DNA of 17,875 nt from Pirellulaceae bacterium (GTDB lineage: Bacteria; Planctomycetota; Planctomycetia; Pirellulales; Pirellulaceae): NCBI GenBank assembly GCA_030744095.1, contig JASLRF010000364.1:1-17875 (forward strand). The letters run 5' to 3'. Below are positions 8,203 to 15,580 of the stretch, piece after piece. Under the pieces are notes generated by a model, which ran no database searches, was not told where the DNA came from, and saw only the letters and a program-made list of their open reading frames with translations. Both the position numbers and the translations under genes were made by a program. Every line of letters starts with the position of its first letter. Positions within the stretch are counted from its first letter, which is position 1.

Positions 8203-8598
8203 ATGGGCCAAGTAGAAGCTGACGCCGAACTGTATCGTGATATTACCGTGCTCTTGAAAGAGCAACGTGCCCTGCTTGGTTCTGATCGGCGCACCGATGA
8301 CCGACGTCCCTATGAACGTTGGCAGCCGGTGGCAGCGTACGATGGTGAATCGCTTCCCGAGCAAGATGCGTTCCGGGAGAAACGTTGCATTGATCTGTCT
8401 TCGTCCGGGTTTTCATTTTTCAGCGCGCGCCGTCCCGTGACTTCTCAGGTCGTTGTTGCACTTGGCCAGGATCCGTTTCTGTTCTTCGCTGCCGAAATCG
8501 TCCATATCCACGAAGTGGAATCTCGCAATGGGAAAGAGTTCTTTGTCGGCTGCAATTTTCAGAATCGTGTGGACTACGAAGGAGAATCCCAAGCCTAA
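8203..8598 (+). CDS. PilZ-domain protein, putative c-di-GMP receptor
   Basis: This is a 131-residue cytoplasmic protein with the two PilZ signatures in order: RxxxR as R30-TDD-R34, and DxSxxG as DLSSSG (64-69). The spacing and following strands (VVVALG, AEIVHIHEV, FFVGCNF) fit a single PilZ beta-barrel. PilZ domains bind cyclic di-GMP and change the behaviour of a partner protein. The first 28 residues are a helical, charged extension. No second domain is present, so it must act by binding another protein or enzyme. The start ATG has no clear Shine-Dalgarno. It lies upstream of the flagellar block, with the DUF1570-type gene between, so a motility role is plausible by proximity only. The signatures are short but both intact, so I am fairly sure of the domain. 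Confidence 0.8.
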   Translation: MGQVEADAELYRDITVLLKEQRALLGSDRRTDDRRPYERWQPVAAYDGESLPEQDAFREKRCIDLSSSGFSFFSARRPVTSQVVVALGQDPFLFFAAEIVHIHEVESRNGKEFFVGCNFQNRVDYEGESQA

Positions 8599-8665
8599 GG
8601 ACAGATTTCCGACATTTTCTCGTGATTCTGCTTTTATTCGTTTTTTGCGTCGGTCAGGTCGTACA

Positions 8666-8851
8666 ATGGGAACATCGGTGCTTCCGCAACTGATGCAACT
8701 CATCCGGGACCGCGAGATTACCAGGCATGTTCGTGCCGCGACGATGGCTGCCGAATCTAACTTGGCCGAAGGTCATGTCGCCGATTCTCGAATCGCGGCA
8801 CAACCTCACGTTCCAGCCCGCCCTTACCGTGGCTGGAGCTTTCAGCCGTGA
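8666..8851 (+). CDS. Possible small ORF upstream of the metallopeptidase-like gene
   Basis: This 61-codon ORF starts with ATG at 8666 and stops four bases before the ATG (8856) of the next gene. It begins MGTSVLPQLMQLIRDREITR, and residues 5-35 could form a helix. It has no recognised domain, signal or membrane segment. Codon choice looks reasonable, and an AGG lies eight bases upstream. The same bases are also read by the 5' extension of the next gene in another frame, so at most one of these readings is real. It could be a leader peptide or chance. Confidence is low. Confidence 0.28.
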   Translation: MGTSVLPQLMQLIRDREITRHVRAATMAAESNLAEGHVADSRIAAQPHVPARPYRGWSFQP

Positions 8852-8855
8852 CGGA

Positions 8856-10646
8856 ATGGTGCAAGGTGCTCCAACGAGAAATCGGCTAACCCGAATCGCA
8901 TGTGTTGGCGCAGTACTTGTCGCGATCGCGCCGGTCGTGGCAGACGACGATCCACCAAGTACGCCAGCACCGAGTACCCCAGCGCCGAGTACGCCAGCGC
9001 CGAGTACGCCAGCACCGAGTACGCCAGCACCGAGTACCCCAGCACCGGGCACCCCAGCGCCGAGTACGCCAGCGCCGAGCACCTCAGCGCCAGGTGCGCG
9101 ATCTCCCTACGACCGATTATTTGCTCCTCGTTCAGGTCGTACCAACCTGCCAACGACCCATCCACCGACCGCCAGGTCACCCAACGCGGATTCTGAAGCT
9201 GCGGACTTGCCCACGATTGTCACACCCAGCGGAGGTCGTCGACGCGTGACGGTGGCAGGTGTGCCGCAAACTGGCACGCCAGGTAGGCGAGTCCGGCGGG
9301 CCATTCCCATTTTGAAGATCGACCGGTCGTCGCCTTGGCATTTCGAAACGCTAGTCCTCAAGGACGAAACGGTCTATCGAGGACTGTTGTTGGGAACGAC
9401 ACCTGTCGAAGCAGAATTCGCCCACATCATGCAGAGACCGGGCAAGCCCATGTCCGCCATTGTGCGGGTCATCCCACGCGGTGGCGTGAAGCGGATTGAT
9501 CGCCTGCCGCCCGACCAACGCGACGTTCTTTCCGCTCGGTTCCATGATTTCCAGCGGCGTGCCACGATCGAAGCGGGGAGAATGGAAACGATCACGTTGC
9601 ATTCGCGTGGCGGTGTCGACGGTAACCGACTTCTGTACGATGGTCAGTGGTTTCAGCTCGAGAGTTCCGCCGACGACGAATCGACACGCCGATGCGTCGT
9701 GCGCATTGAACAGATGTTTGCTGGCTTTAAACAACTCGTGCCGCCGCGCGTCAAGCCACGGGGGCGATTACAAATAGTCTTGTTCGGATCGATGGACGAA
9801 TTTCGTGGCCAGTTACGTCGCTGGAAGCTCGAAATCGAAAACCCAGCTTTCTTTTCTCCCGCCCAGAATTTGATCGTGGCCGGCGGTGATCTATCGCGAT
9901 TTGGCGATCAACTTGCCCGCATCCGTCACGATCACGAGAAGCTGTTACGGCAATTCGATAAACTGAATAGTGAATTCCAACAGCGGCTGGCAACCATCAG
10001 CCGTGAGATGGTGGCAGGCGGATTCCAGCGGCAGGAAATCAAGACCGAATTGGCGCTGCGACGGACGAGATGGCGCGAACAGCAGGCGCGATTGCGACGC
10101 GATATTCAAGAAGCGAATCGCCGCAACGACACCGCCTTTGCCGAAGTGACGAACCGGATGCTTAAGCGGCTCTATCACGAGGGATTTCATGCCTATCTCG
10201 AGAATTTTGTCTTTCCGCATCGTGAATTCCACGTTGACCGTTGGCTGAATGAAGGCCTTGCGCAGATTTTTGAGAATGGTCGGTTTGATGTTGAAGTGTT
10301 ACGGTTAGATGCTCCAGATCCAGTGATGCTAGCGAAGCTCCAGCAGGATTTGGCCTCTCCGAGCCGACTGAGACTTGTTCAGTTGCTGACGGCATCGGAC
10401 TCGAGTTTTCTGGCGCGTCACGCCGGCGACAACACGGATCGGCGATATCTGTACGCCTGGGGAGTGGCCTACTTCTTGGCTTTCGAGCGGGGCTTGCTGG
10501 ACGGCGACGCTTTGACGAATTATGTCGTGCTGCGATCAGAGGCAGGGGCAGATTTAGCGCGGTTTGAAGATTTCGTCGGTGAGCCATTCGAGGATTTTGA
10601 AATCCGCTGGTGCGATTTCATGCTGAAGCTGCAAACCCCGCCCTGA
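8856..10646 (+). CDS. Exported DUF1570-type metallopeptidase-like protein with STPAP repeat linker
   Basis: This is a 596-residue protein. I chose the ATG at 8856 because it begins a signal peptide (MVQGAPTRNRLTR, hydrophobic VGAVLVAIAPV, then VADDD). An earlier in-frame ATG at 8727 would put 43 residues in front of it. In this numbering the parts are: signal peptide 1-29, nine pentapeptides STPAP or variants (about 35-79), a Pro/Thr-rich linker to about 150, a domain opening SPWHFETLVLKDETVYRG, and a long charged helical, probably coiled-coil stretch (about 350-435). This is followed directly by HEGFH (441-445), an HExxH zinc motif, then WLNEGLAQIFE with E466 as third ligand. This is the gluzincin arrangement seen in DUF1570 proteins common in planctomycetes. 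The site looks intact, but activity and substrate are unknown. The stop is 163 bases before flhA. Confidence 0.75.
   Translation: MVQGAPTRNRLTRIACVGAVLVAIAPVVADDDPPSTPAPSTPAPSTPAPSTPAPSTPAPSTPAPGTPAPSTPAPSTSAPGARSPYDRLFAPRSGRTNLPTTHPPTARSPNADSEAADLPTIVTPSGGRRRVTVAGVPQTGTPGRRVRRAIPILKIDRSSPWHFETLVLKDETVYRGLLLGTTPVEAEFAHIMQRPGKPMSAIVRVIPRGGVKRIDRLPPDQRDVLSARFHDFQRRATIEAGRMETITLHSRGGVDGNRLLYDGQWFQLESSADDESTRRCVVRIEQMFAGFKQLVPPRVKPRGRLQIVLFGSMDEFRGQLRRWKLEIENPAFFSPAQNLIVAGGDLSRFGDQLARIRHDHEKLLRQFDKLNSEFQQRLATISREMVAGGFQRQEIKTELALRRTRWREQQARLRRDIQEANRRNDTAFAEVTNRMLKRLYHEGFHAYLENFVFPHREFHVDRWLNEGLAQIFENGRFDVEVLRLDAPDPVMLAKLQQDLASPSRLRLVQLLTASDSSFLARHAGDNTDRRYLYAWGVAYFLAFERGLLDGDALTNYVVLRSEAGADLARFEDFVGEPFEDFEIRWCDFMLKLQTPP
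8958..9092 (+). repeat. 15-bp tandem repeat coding for nine STPAP-type pentapeptides
   Basis: Nine in-frame 15-base units of the type AGTACGCCAGCACCG encode STPAP six times, then GTPAP, STPAP and STSAP. Units differ mainly at third positions (gcc or ccc, gca or gcg). Being Pro/Thr/Ser-rich and just after the signal peptide, it probably forms an extended linker holding the catalytic domain away from a membrane or wall. Such near-identical units are prone to copy-number change. Confidence 0.95.
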
Positions 10647-10809
10647 TGGATTTGGTTCGACTCCCTCATTCGCCGGAGGCGATTGCTGGCAAATCGGCCT
10701 AGACAGGCGAAATCCGTTGCAGTACTCTCCCGCCCTCATCTTTGGGGCCACAACGGTCCGGCGTTTTTTGTCCTTTCTTTAAGCCTCGTCAAGACTTCGG
10801 TCGTTCAGA

Positions 10810-12876
10810 ATGAATCGATTCTCGCGTTGGCAGGATCTCATTCTCCCGGTTGGCATTATCTCCAGTGTGCTGGTGATCCTAGTGCCGATGCCGGCGGATG
10901 TTATGGATCTATTGCTGGCAGCTAACATCACGGTCGGGGTGATCGTTCTGCTCACCACGATTTACGTCAGAGTTCCGCTGGAGTTCAGCATCTTCCCGTC
11001 GTTACTCTTGGCGACGACGCTGGGCCGTCTGGTGTTGAACGTGGCGTCGACCCGGTTGATCCTGACGCAAGCCGAAAGTAAAGGATTGTTTGCCGCGGGC
11101 GAAGTGATCAAGAGTTTCGGCGAATTCGTCGCGGGTAACAATATCGTTATCGGACTGATCATTTTCGTTATCATCATCGTGATTCAGTTTGTCGTGATCA
11201 CCAAAGGTGCCACGCGAATCAGTGAAGTTGCGGCGAGGTTCGCCTTGGACGGGATGCCGGGTCGGCAGATGGCGATCGACGCCGATCTCAATGCGGGCGT
11301 GATCGACGAGCATGAAGCGCAATCTCGCCGTGCCGAGATCACTCAGCAAGCCGATTTTTACGGGGCCATGGACGGTGCCAGCAAATTCGTGCGCGGCGAC
11401 GCGGTTGCCGGTATCTTGATTACCTTGATCAATGTAATCGGCGGCCTGGTGATCGGCGTCGTTGAATACGGCATGTCGATCACCGAGGCAGGCGAATTAT
11501 TCACCAAACTGACGATCGGCGACGGTCTGGTCAGTCAAGTGCCCGCATTGCTGATCTCGTTGGCGGCGGCATTGCTGGTAACCCGCAGCACGCAGCGCAT
11601 CAACCTGCCGGCACAATTCCTTCAACAGCTGTTCTCGCGACCGCAAGCTCTCGTGGTGGCCGCTGGCTTTGTCGGCGTCCTGATCTTCACCAGCCTGCCG
11701 ACCATTCCACTGCTGTTGATTGCCAGTTCTTGCATTGGGATGGCATTCGTAGTGAATCGCCAGCAGGGAAAGGAGGAGGTTCGTCAAGCGGCCGAAGTGA
11801 AAGCTCAGGAAGAGGAACAGAAGAAGCCTGAAGAACGCATCGAAGATTACCTGGCGATCGATCCCATGGAGATGGAGATTGGAGTCTCGTTGATTCGGCT
11901 TGCGGATCCCAATCGAGGAGGTGATCTTTTGCCACGGATCAACGGTGTGCGTCAGGCCGTCGCCAGCGAGATTGGCATTGTGCTTCCGAAGGTCAGGATT
12001 CGCGACAACATGCGGCTCGACGAACGCCAGTATCGCATCAAAATCGCGAACAACACCGTCGCCGAAGGGCTGGTCCATCCAGAACGATTGTTGGCCATGG
12101 AATCTGGCATGACCGCCGGCCAGATCGCCGGTGAGAAGACGCGCGACCCTGCCTTCGGGCAACCGGCTGTCTGGGTCGAACCGGGCGTCCGCGAGCGGGC
12201 TGAAATGCTGGGCTACACACCTGTCGAACCCGCCGCCGTCCTGGCGACGCACCTCAAGGAAATCGTCCGGCAATACGCCGACGAACTTCTGACACGTGAT
12301 GCCTGTAAGCGGTTGGTTGACGAACTTAAGACGTCGTCGCCTGCTGTAGTCGATGAGCTGATCCCAGGGCAGATGAAGTTGGGTGAAGTACAGCAAGTGC
12401 TGCAGATGCTCTTACGCGAACAGATTCCGATTCGGCAGTTGGGTATCATCCTAGAGACGTTGGGCGACTACGCGACGCGCACGAAAGACCCGATGTGGCT
12501 GACCGAATATGTTCGGCATCGCTTGGCGCGGACCATCTCGACGCGTTTTCGCGATGAAACAGGCCGGCTCCACGTCGTGACACTTGATCCAGCCTTGGAA
12601 GATCGGATCGCCGCGGGAGTCGAACAAAGCGATCGAGGCTTGTTCATTCGCATGTCTCCGCCCGCGATCGAGACGACGTGCCGCCTGATCGGTGATGAAG
12701 TCGCCAAACTATCGAAGCAAAACCATCCGCAGATCGTTCTGGTCAGCCCGCAAATCCGCCCAGCATTGAAGCAACTAACGCACGCGCATTTGTCGAAGCT
12801 GGTTGTGTTGAGCTACAACGAGATCACACGAGATACCACCATTGAATCCGTTGGATTGGTGTCCGACGCTACCTGA
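10810..12876 (+). CDS. flhA: Flagellar biosynthesis protein FlhA, type III export gate
   Basis: FlhA is the large membrane component of the flagellar export gate; its cytoplasmic ring receives substrate-chaperone complexes. The length of 688 residues matches the family (about 690). Eight hydrophobic segments can be picked out between residues 10 and 315. The FHIPEP signature region includes GRLVLNVASTRLIL (72-85) and the cytoplasmic loop RFALDGMPGRQMAIDADLNAG (143-163) with the conserved acidic residues D157 and D159. A charged linker (KEEVRQAAEVKAQEEEQKK, about 321-339) leads to the soluble domain, which contains LPKVRIRDNM, VHPERLLAM, VWVEP and the PxRQLGxILETL block. FliF, FlhB and other export genes are not in the window. 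It is followed after 53 bases by flhF. No strong Shine-Dalgarno or clear promoter is visible in the 163-base gap upstream. Confidence 0.97.
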   Translation: MNRFSRWQDLILPVGIISSVLVILVPMPADVMDLLLAANITVGVIVLLTTIYVRVPLEFSIFPSLLLATTLGRLVLNVASTRLILTQAESKGLFAAGEVIKSFGEFVAGNNIVIGLIIFVIIIVIQFVVITKGATRISEVAARFALDGMPGRQMAIDADLNAGVIDEHEAQSRRAEITQQADFYGAMDGASKFVRGDAVAGILITLINVIGGLVIGVVEYGMSITEAGELFTKLTIGDGLVSQVPALLISLAAALLVTRSTQRINLPAQFLQQLFSRPQALVVAAGFVGVLIFTSLPTIPLLLIASSCIGMAFVVNRQQGKEEVRQAAEVKAQEEEQKKPEERIEDYLAIDPMEMEIGVSLIRLADPNRGGDLLPRINGVRQAVASEIGIVLPKVRIRDNMRLDERQYRIKIANNTVAEGLVHPERLLAMESGMTAGQIAGEKTRDPAFGQPAVWVEPGVRERAEMLGYTPVEPAAVLATHLKEIVRQYADELLTRDACKRLVDELKTSSPAVVDELIPGQMKLGEVQQVLQMLLREQIPIRQLGIILETLGDYATRTKDPMWLTEYVRHRLARTISTRFRDETGRLHVVTLDPALEDRIAAGVEQSDRGLFIRMSPPAIETTCRLIGDEVAKLSKQNHPQIVLVSPQIRPALKQLTHAHLSKLVVLSYNEITRDTTIESVGLVSDAT

Positions 12877-12929
12877 ATGTCGTTAACGAGAACTCCGACA
12901 AAGACAACCTGATTGGGATTGAAGTCGAC

Positions 12930-14126
12930 ATGGAAGTCAAAACGTATCGAGCAAGATCGTTGCAGGAAGCGTTGCAGTTGGTTCGGACGGAATTAGGACC
13001 GGACGCAGCCGTCCTGCACACGCGCGAGGTGCGAGAAGGTCTCTTTCGTTGGCTCTCAGGGGCACGGCGAGTCGAAGTCACGGCGTCGAATAACGTGAAC
13101 ATACCGAGTCGTTTTTCGCATCCCCAGATCGCTTCTTCACCAGGTGATCTGGTACCCAGCGATCGGTCATTGGGCGATCCAGAAGTCCCAGCGACGCATG
13201 GTCTGCCGGCGGCTCATGAACTGGATTATCGCACAAAGTTCCGCGAGGACCTCAAGGATGAGCTATCTGATCTGAGCTCCATGGTTGAGCAGCTCTCCCG
13301 CGAGACGCCTGTTTCTGACACAGATGAAATGGCACAGGCGCTGTTTCAGTTGTTCACCGATTTGATCGATGCTGAAGTTAGCGAGGACCTTTCCCGCGAA
13401 CTGATCGAACGCCTTCGGAGCGGTGCCTCGAGCGATGATCTGGACGATCCGGTACTGATGAAATCCCGCATGGCGCGTTTGATCGAAGAGACGATCGATT
13501 GCGGCGGTCCGATTCGCGTGACACCTGGCCAACGCAAACTAGTGGCGCTCGTCGGCCCCACAGGCGTAGGGAAGACGACCACCATCGCCAAGCTGGCGGC
13601 CAGTTTTCATCTCCGCGAAAGGCATCGTGTCGGCTTGATTACCGTAGATACCTACCGCATCGCCGCGGTCGACCAACTGCGGACATACGCGGATATCATT
13701 GATCTGCCGATGGAAGTCGTTTCTACACCGCGGGAAATGCGTACGGCTGTCGCCAAGATGGCAGACCTGGACCTGATCCTGATGGACACGGCGGGACGCA
13801 GTCCGCGCGACGAGGTCCGCATCCAAGAGCTCAAATCGATGCTCGGCGAAGCCAACGCGGACGAAGTACACCTGGTCCTCAGCAGCGTAACCAGCGCCTC
13901 GAGTATGAAAAAGACTGCCGAACGATTTGCAGAAGTCGGTGTAACGTCGCTGTTGCTGACCAAACTGGACGAAGCCACCGGATTGGGCAATCTCCTTCCG
14001 GTGTTGCGCGATTGCAACTTGCCGCTCAGTTACGTCACCAATGGCCAGAATGTGCCGGACGACATTGCCGCAGCCGAACGTCGCCGACTCGCACGAATTG
14101 TGTTGGGAATGGAGTCGATCAAATAG
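12930..14126 (+). CDS. flhF: Flagellar SRP-type GTPase FlhF
   Basis: FlhF is a GTPase related to Ffh and FtsY that sets the place, and often the number, of flagella by recruiting early basal-body parts to the membrane. The 398-residue protein shows the FlhF N-terminal B domain MEVKTYRARSLQEALQLVRT (1-20) with GPDAAVLHTREV (23-34), a variable linker to about 100, a helical N domain, and the G domain from about 203. The GTPase motifs are all present: G1 GPTGVGKTT (209-217), DTYR (240-243), DTAGR (286-290), TKLDE (344-348) and GQNVPDD (372-378). It lies 53 bases after flhA, and its TAG is followed by one base and then the ATG of flhG, so those two are translationally close. An ordinary SRP receptor (FtsY) is excluded by the N-terminal B domain and the flagellar neighbours. 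Confidence 0.96.
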   Translation: MEVKTYRARSLQEALQLVRTELGPDAAVLHTREVREGLFRWLSGARRVEVTASNNVNIPSRFSHPQIASSPGDLVPSDRSLGDPEVPATHGLPAAHELDYRTKFREDLKDELSDLSSMVEQLSRETPVSDTDEMAQALFQLFTDLIDAEVSEDLSRELIERLRSGASSDDLDDPVLMKSRMARLIEETIDCGGPIRVTPGQRKLVALVGPTGVGKTTTIAKLAASFHLRERHRVGLITVDTYRIAAVDQLRTYADIIDLPMEVVSTPREMRTAVAKMADLDLILMDTAGRSPRDEVRIQELKSMLGEANADEVHLVLSSVTSASSMKKTAERFAEVGVTSLLLTKLDEATGLGNLLPVLRDCNLPLSYVTNGQNVPDDIAAAERRRLARIVLGMESIK

Positions 14127-14127
14127 C

Positions 14128-14976
14128 ATGTACGACCAAGCAAGCGAATTGCGAAAACTGGTGCTCAGGGCGATGCGCGAGAATACCGCCATGTCCGGCC
14201 CGCCGCCACGGCTGATCGCGGTCACGGCAGGGATTGAAGGTGCGGGAGCCTCTACGCTGGCTGTCAACGTGTCGATTGCCTTGGCCGAACTTGGCTCTCG
14301 CGTCGTCGTCGTGGATGCGGATCCACACCAAGCCGGCATCGCCAAACTGTGTGGTCTGCACGTTCCGTCGTCGGCCGGCAACCTCTCCGGGGCTCGACGA
14401 GACATTCACGAAGTCATGTTGCGCGGTCCCGGCGGAATTCAGATCGTCCCTAGTCTGTGGGGTTCGGCCTGCGGAGGCGACCCCAACGACTTTGGCCAAG
14501 AGCGGCTCTTTCGTCAGTTTAAGTCACTTGGTCGGCACGCGGACATTGTGGTCTTGGACATCGGCACGGGTGACACCGAGTTCTTACGTCGTTCCTGCCG
14601 ACTCGCCGACGATGTGGTGTTGATCACAACCACCGAGCCGGACTCGATCATGGACTCGTACGCCTGCATCAAGATGGTCGTGGCGGATTTCGAGCCGATC
14701 TGTTGTCGGTTGGTTGTTAATCAATGTGACAACCAGCGGCAAGCAGAAGACGTCTTTGCCCGAGTCGATCAGTCCTGTCGGCGCTTCTTGAATCAGAAGC
14801 TTGATTTCTTAGGGCATGTGCCTTGCGACGAGCAGGTGCGCGCGGCATCTGAGCGCGCGAGCCCGTTTCTGCTCGACCAGAACGACCGACCAGCGGCATT
14901 GGCGGTCCAGCGCATTGCGCTGACTCTGTCACGTCGTGAAGGAACCGCCCAACGTTCGTTGCCTACTGCGGCATGA
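14128..14976 (+). CDS. flhG: FlhG-like MinD/ParA-family protein with degenerate Walker A
   Basis: FlhG (YlxH, FleN) is the MinD-like ATPase that partners FlhF and limits flagellar number. The 282-residue protein starts at the ATG at 14128, one base after the flhF stop. An earlier in-frame ATG at 14041 lies inside flhF. Residues 3-9 are DQASELR, matching the DQAxxLR motif known to activate FlhF GTP hydrolysis. VVVVDADP (60-66), VVLDIGTGD (141-149), TTTEPDSIMDSYACIK and LVVNQC all fit FlhG. The anomaly is the P-loop: family members read about GKGGVGKST, whereas this reads G35-I-E-G-A-G-A-S-T43. The signature lysine is I36 and the Walker A lysine is A41. The nucleotides read clearly (GGG ATT GAA GGT GCG GGA GCC TCT ACG). 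ATP hydrolysis is therefore doubtful, and it may act mainly as an FlhF activator. The assignment rests on position and motifs. Confidence 0.88.
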   Translation: MYDQASELRKLVLRAMRENTAMSGPPPRLIAVTAGIEGAGASTLAVNVSIALAELGSRVVVVDADPHQAGIAKLCGLHVPSSAGNLSGARRDIHEVMLRGPGGIQIVPSLWGSACGGDPNDFGQERLFRQFKSLGRHADIVVLDIGTGDTEFLRRSCRLADDVVLITTTEPDSIMDSYACIKMVVADFEPICCRLVVNQCDNQRQAEDVFARVDQSCRRFLNQKLDFLGHVPCDEQVRAASERASPFLLDQNDRPAALAVQRIALTLSRREGTAQRSLPTAA

Positions 14977-15059
14977 GCTTCGGCACGGCCGCATGGACCT
15001 GCCAAACACCAGCCATGGAGAAGAAGCTGAAGAAGAGAATTCTGTTCGGAAACTTATAG

Positions 15060-15088
15060 TCAAGTTTCCAAGTACGATCTGCCGATAA
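15060..15088 (+). promoter_or_regulatory. Candidate sigma-28 (FliA) promoter upstream of the small membrane protein and fliA
   Basis: GCCGATAA at 15081-15088 is a perfect match to the flagellar sigma-28 -10 element. TCAAGTTT at 15060-15067 differs by one base from the classic -35 TAAAGTTT. The spacer is 13 bases rather than the usual 11, which weakens the call. It lies 79 bases before the ATG at 15168 and would drive the small protein and perhaps fliA. The -10 also sits in a short palindrome (CCGAT-A-ATCGG). Confidence 0.4.
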
Positions 15089-15167
15089 TCGGACAGCGCG
15101 TCTCTTTGTCGATACGCGATAAGCTGGAACAACTGGCTTGAGTTTGACGGCAGGTCGGAGAAAGAAA

Positions 15168-15416
15168 ATGGGTCGCACGTATGCTGGCATACTGGGACCA
15201 CTGGCGTTTGCCACCGTTTTGTTCCGCGGGCTGATTCTGGTCGATGGCGTCGAACCAACTCTGAAACTTGCAATCTTCTGCCTATTCAGTTTTGCGTTAG
15301 TGGGGTCCCTAATCGGAGGAGTTGCCGAGGCGACAAGTATGGAATCGGTCAAAACAAGAATTGACATCGAGCTGCAAGTAAGTGGGGGCGACGCATCAAC
15401 ACCGACAGCAAGCTAG
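15168..15416 (+). CDS. Small two-helix membrane protein between flhG and fliA
   Basis: This 82-residue protein has no family I can name. The start ATG at 15168 is preceded by GGAG at 15157-15160 with a seven-base gap, which is better than the TTG at 15138. Two hydrophobic segments are visible: about 5-24 (YAGILGPLAFATVLFRGLIL) and about 34-55 (LKLAIFCLFSFALVGSLIGG), both compatible with transmembrane helices. A charged, Ser/Thr-ending tail of about 25 residues follows (MESVKTRIDIELQVSGGD). It has no signal peptide cleavage site, cysteine pair or enzyme motif. Its place between two flagellar regulators on the same strand suggests a role in motility or in membrane attachment of the FlhF/FlhG system. 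That is inference from position only. Confidence 0.7.
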   Translation: MGRTYAGILGPLAFATVLFRGLILVDGVEPTLKLAIFCLFSFALVGSLIGGVAEATSMESVKTRIDIELQVSGGDASTPTAS

Positions 15417-15428
15417 GAATGCACCGTA

Positions 15429-15471
15429 GTTTTCGAAAACACAAGTTCACCTTTCAAACATGGCCGTTTGA
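15429..15471. promoter_or_regulatory. Two short palindromes upstream of fliA
   Basis: A perfect 12-base palindrome, GTTTTCGAAAAC, lies at 15429-15440. A hairpin follows: TCAAAC (15454-15459), loop ATGGCC, GTTTGA (15466-15471). Both are in the gap between the small membrane protein and fliA. They could be an operator or a weak transcription stop. There is no T-run after the hairpin. Confidence 0.3.
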
Positions 15472-15570
15472 GATGTGATGAGCTTTTAGGTAGCGGGGCG
15501 GCTTGAGAGGGATTCAAGTCGCCAGTGTCAGATCGACATTCGTCGAGATGCCACGAATCAGATCAATCAT

Positions 15571-15575
15571 GGAGG
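15571..15575 (+). promoter_or_regulatory. Ribosome binding site that fixes the fliA start
   Basis: GGAGG lies five bases before the ATG at 15581. The longer ORF from 15503 has no such site. An ATG three codons downstream, at 15590, would be 14 bases away. This supports 15581 as the start. Confidence 0.75.
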
Positions 15576-15580
15576 ATTGC

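Noticed and set aside
8900..9249. Two plus-strand ORFs with repetitive STEY/RVRQHR peptides, and the matching minus-strand GVLGA-type ORFs
   Set aside because: They are other-frame readings of the 15-bp repeat that encodes STPAP in the real gene.
10647..10809. Sigma-54 or sigma-28 promoter before flhA
   Set aside because: I looked for TGGCAC-N5-TTGC and TAAA-N15-GCCGATAA and found no acceptable match.
11497..12396. A 299-codon minus-strand ORF inside flhA
   Set aside because: It mirrors the FlhA soluble domain, is His/Arg/Gln-rich with no motif, and long antisense frames are common in such GC-rich genes.
13539..14405. A 288-codon minus-strand ORF over flhF and flhG
   Set aside because: It spans two well-supported opposite-strand genes and shows no domain.
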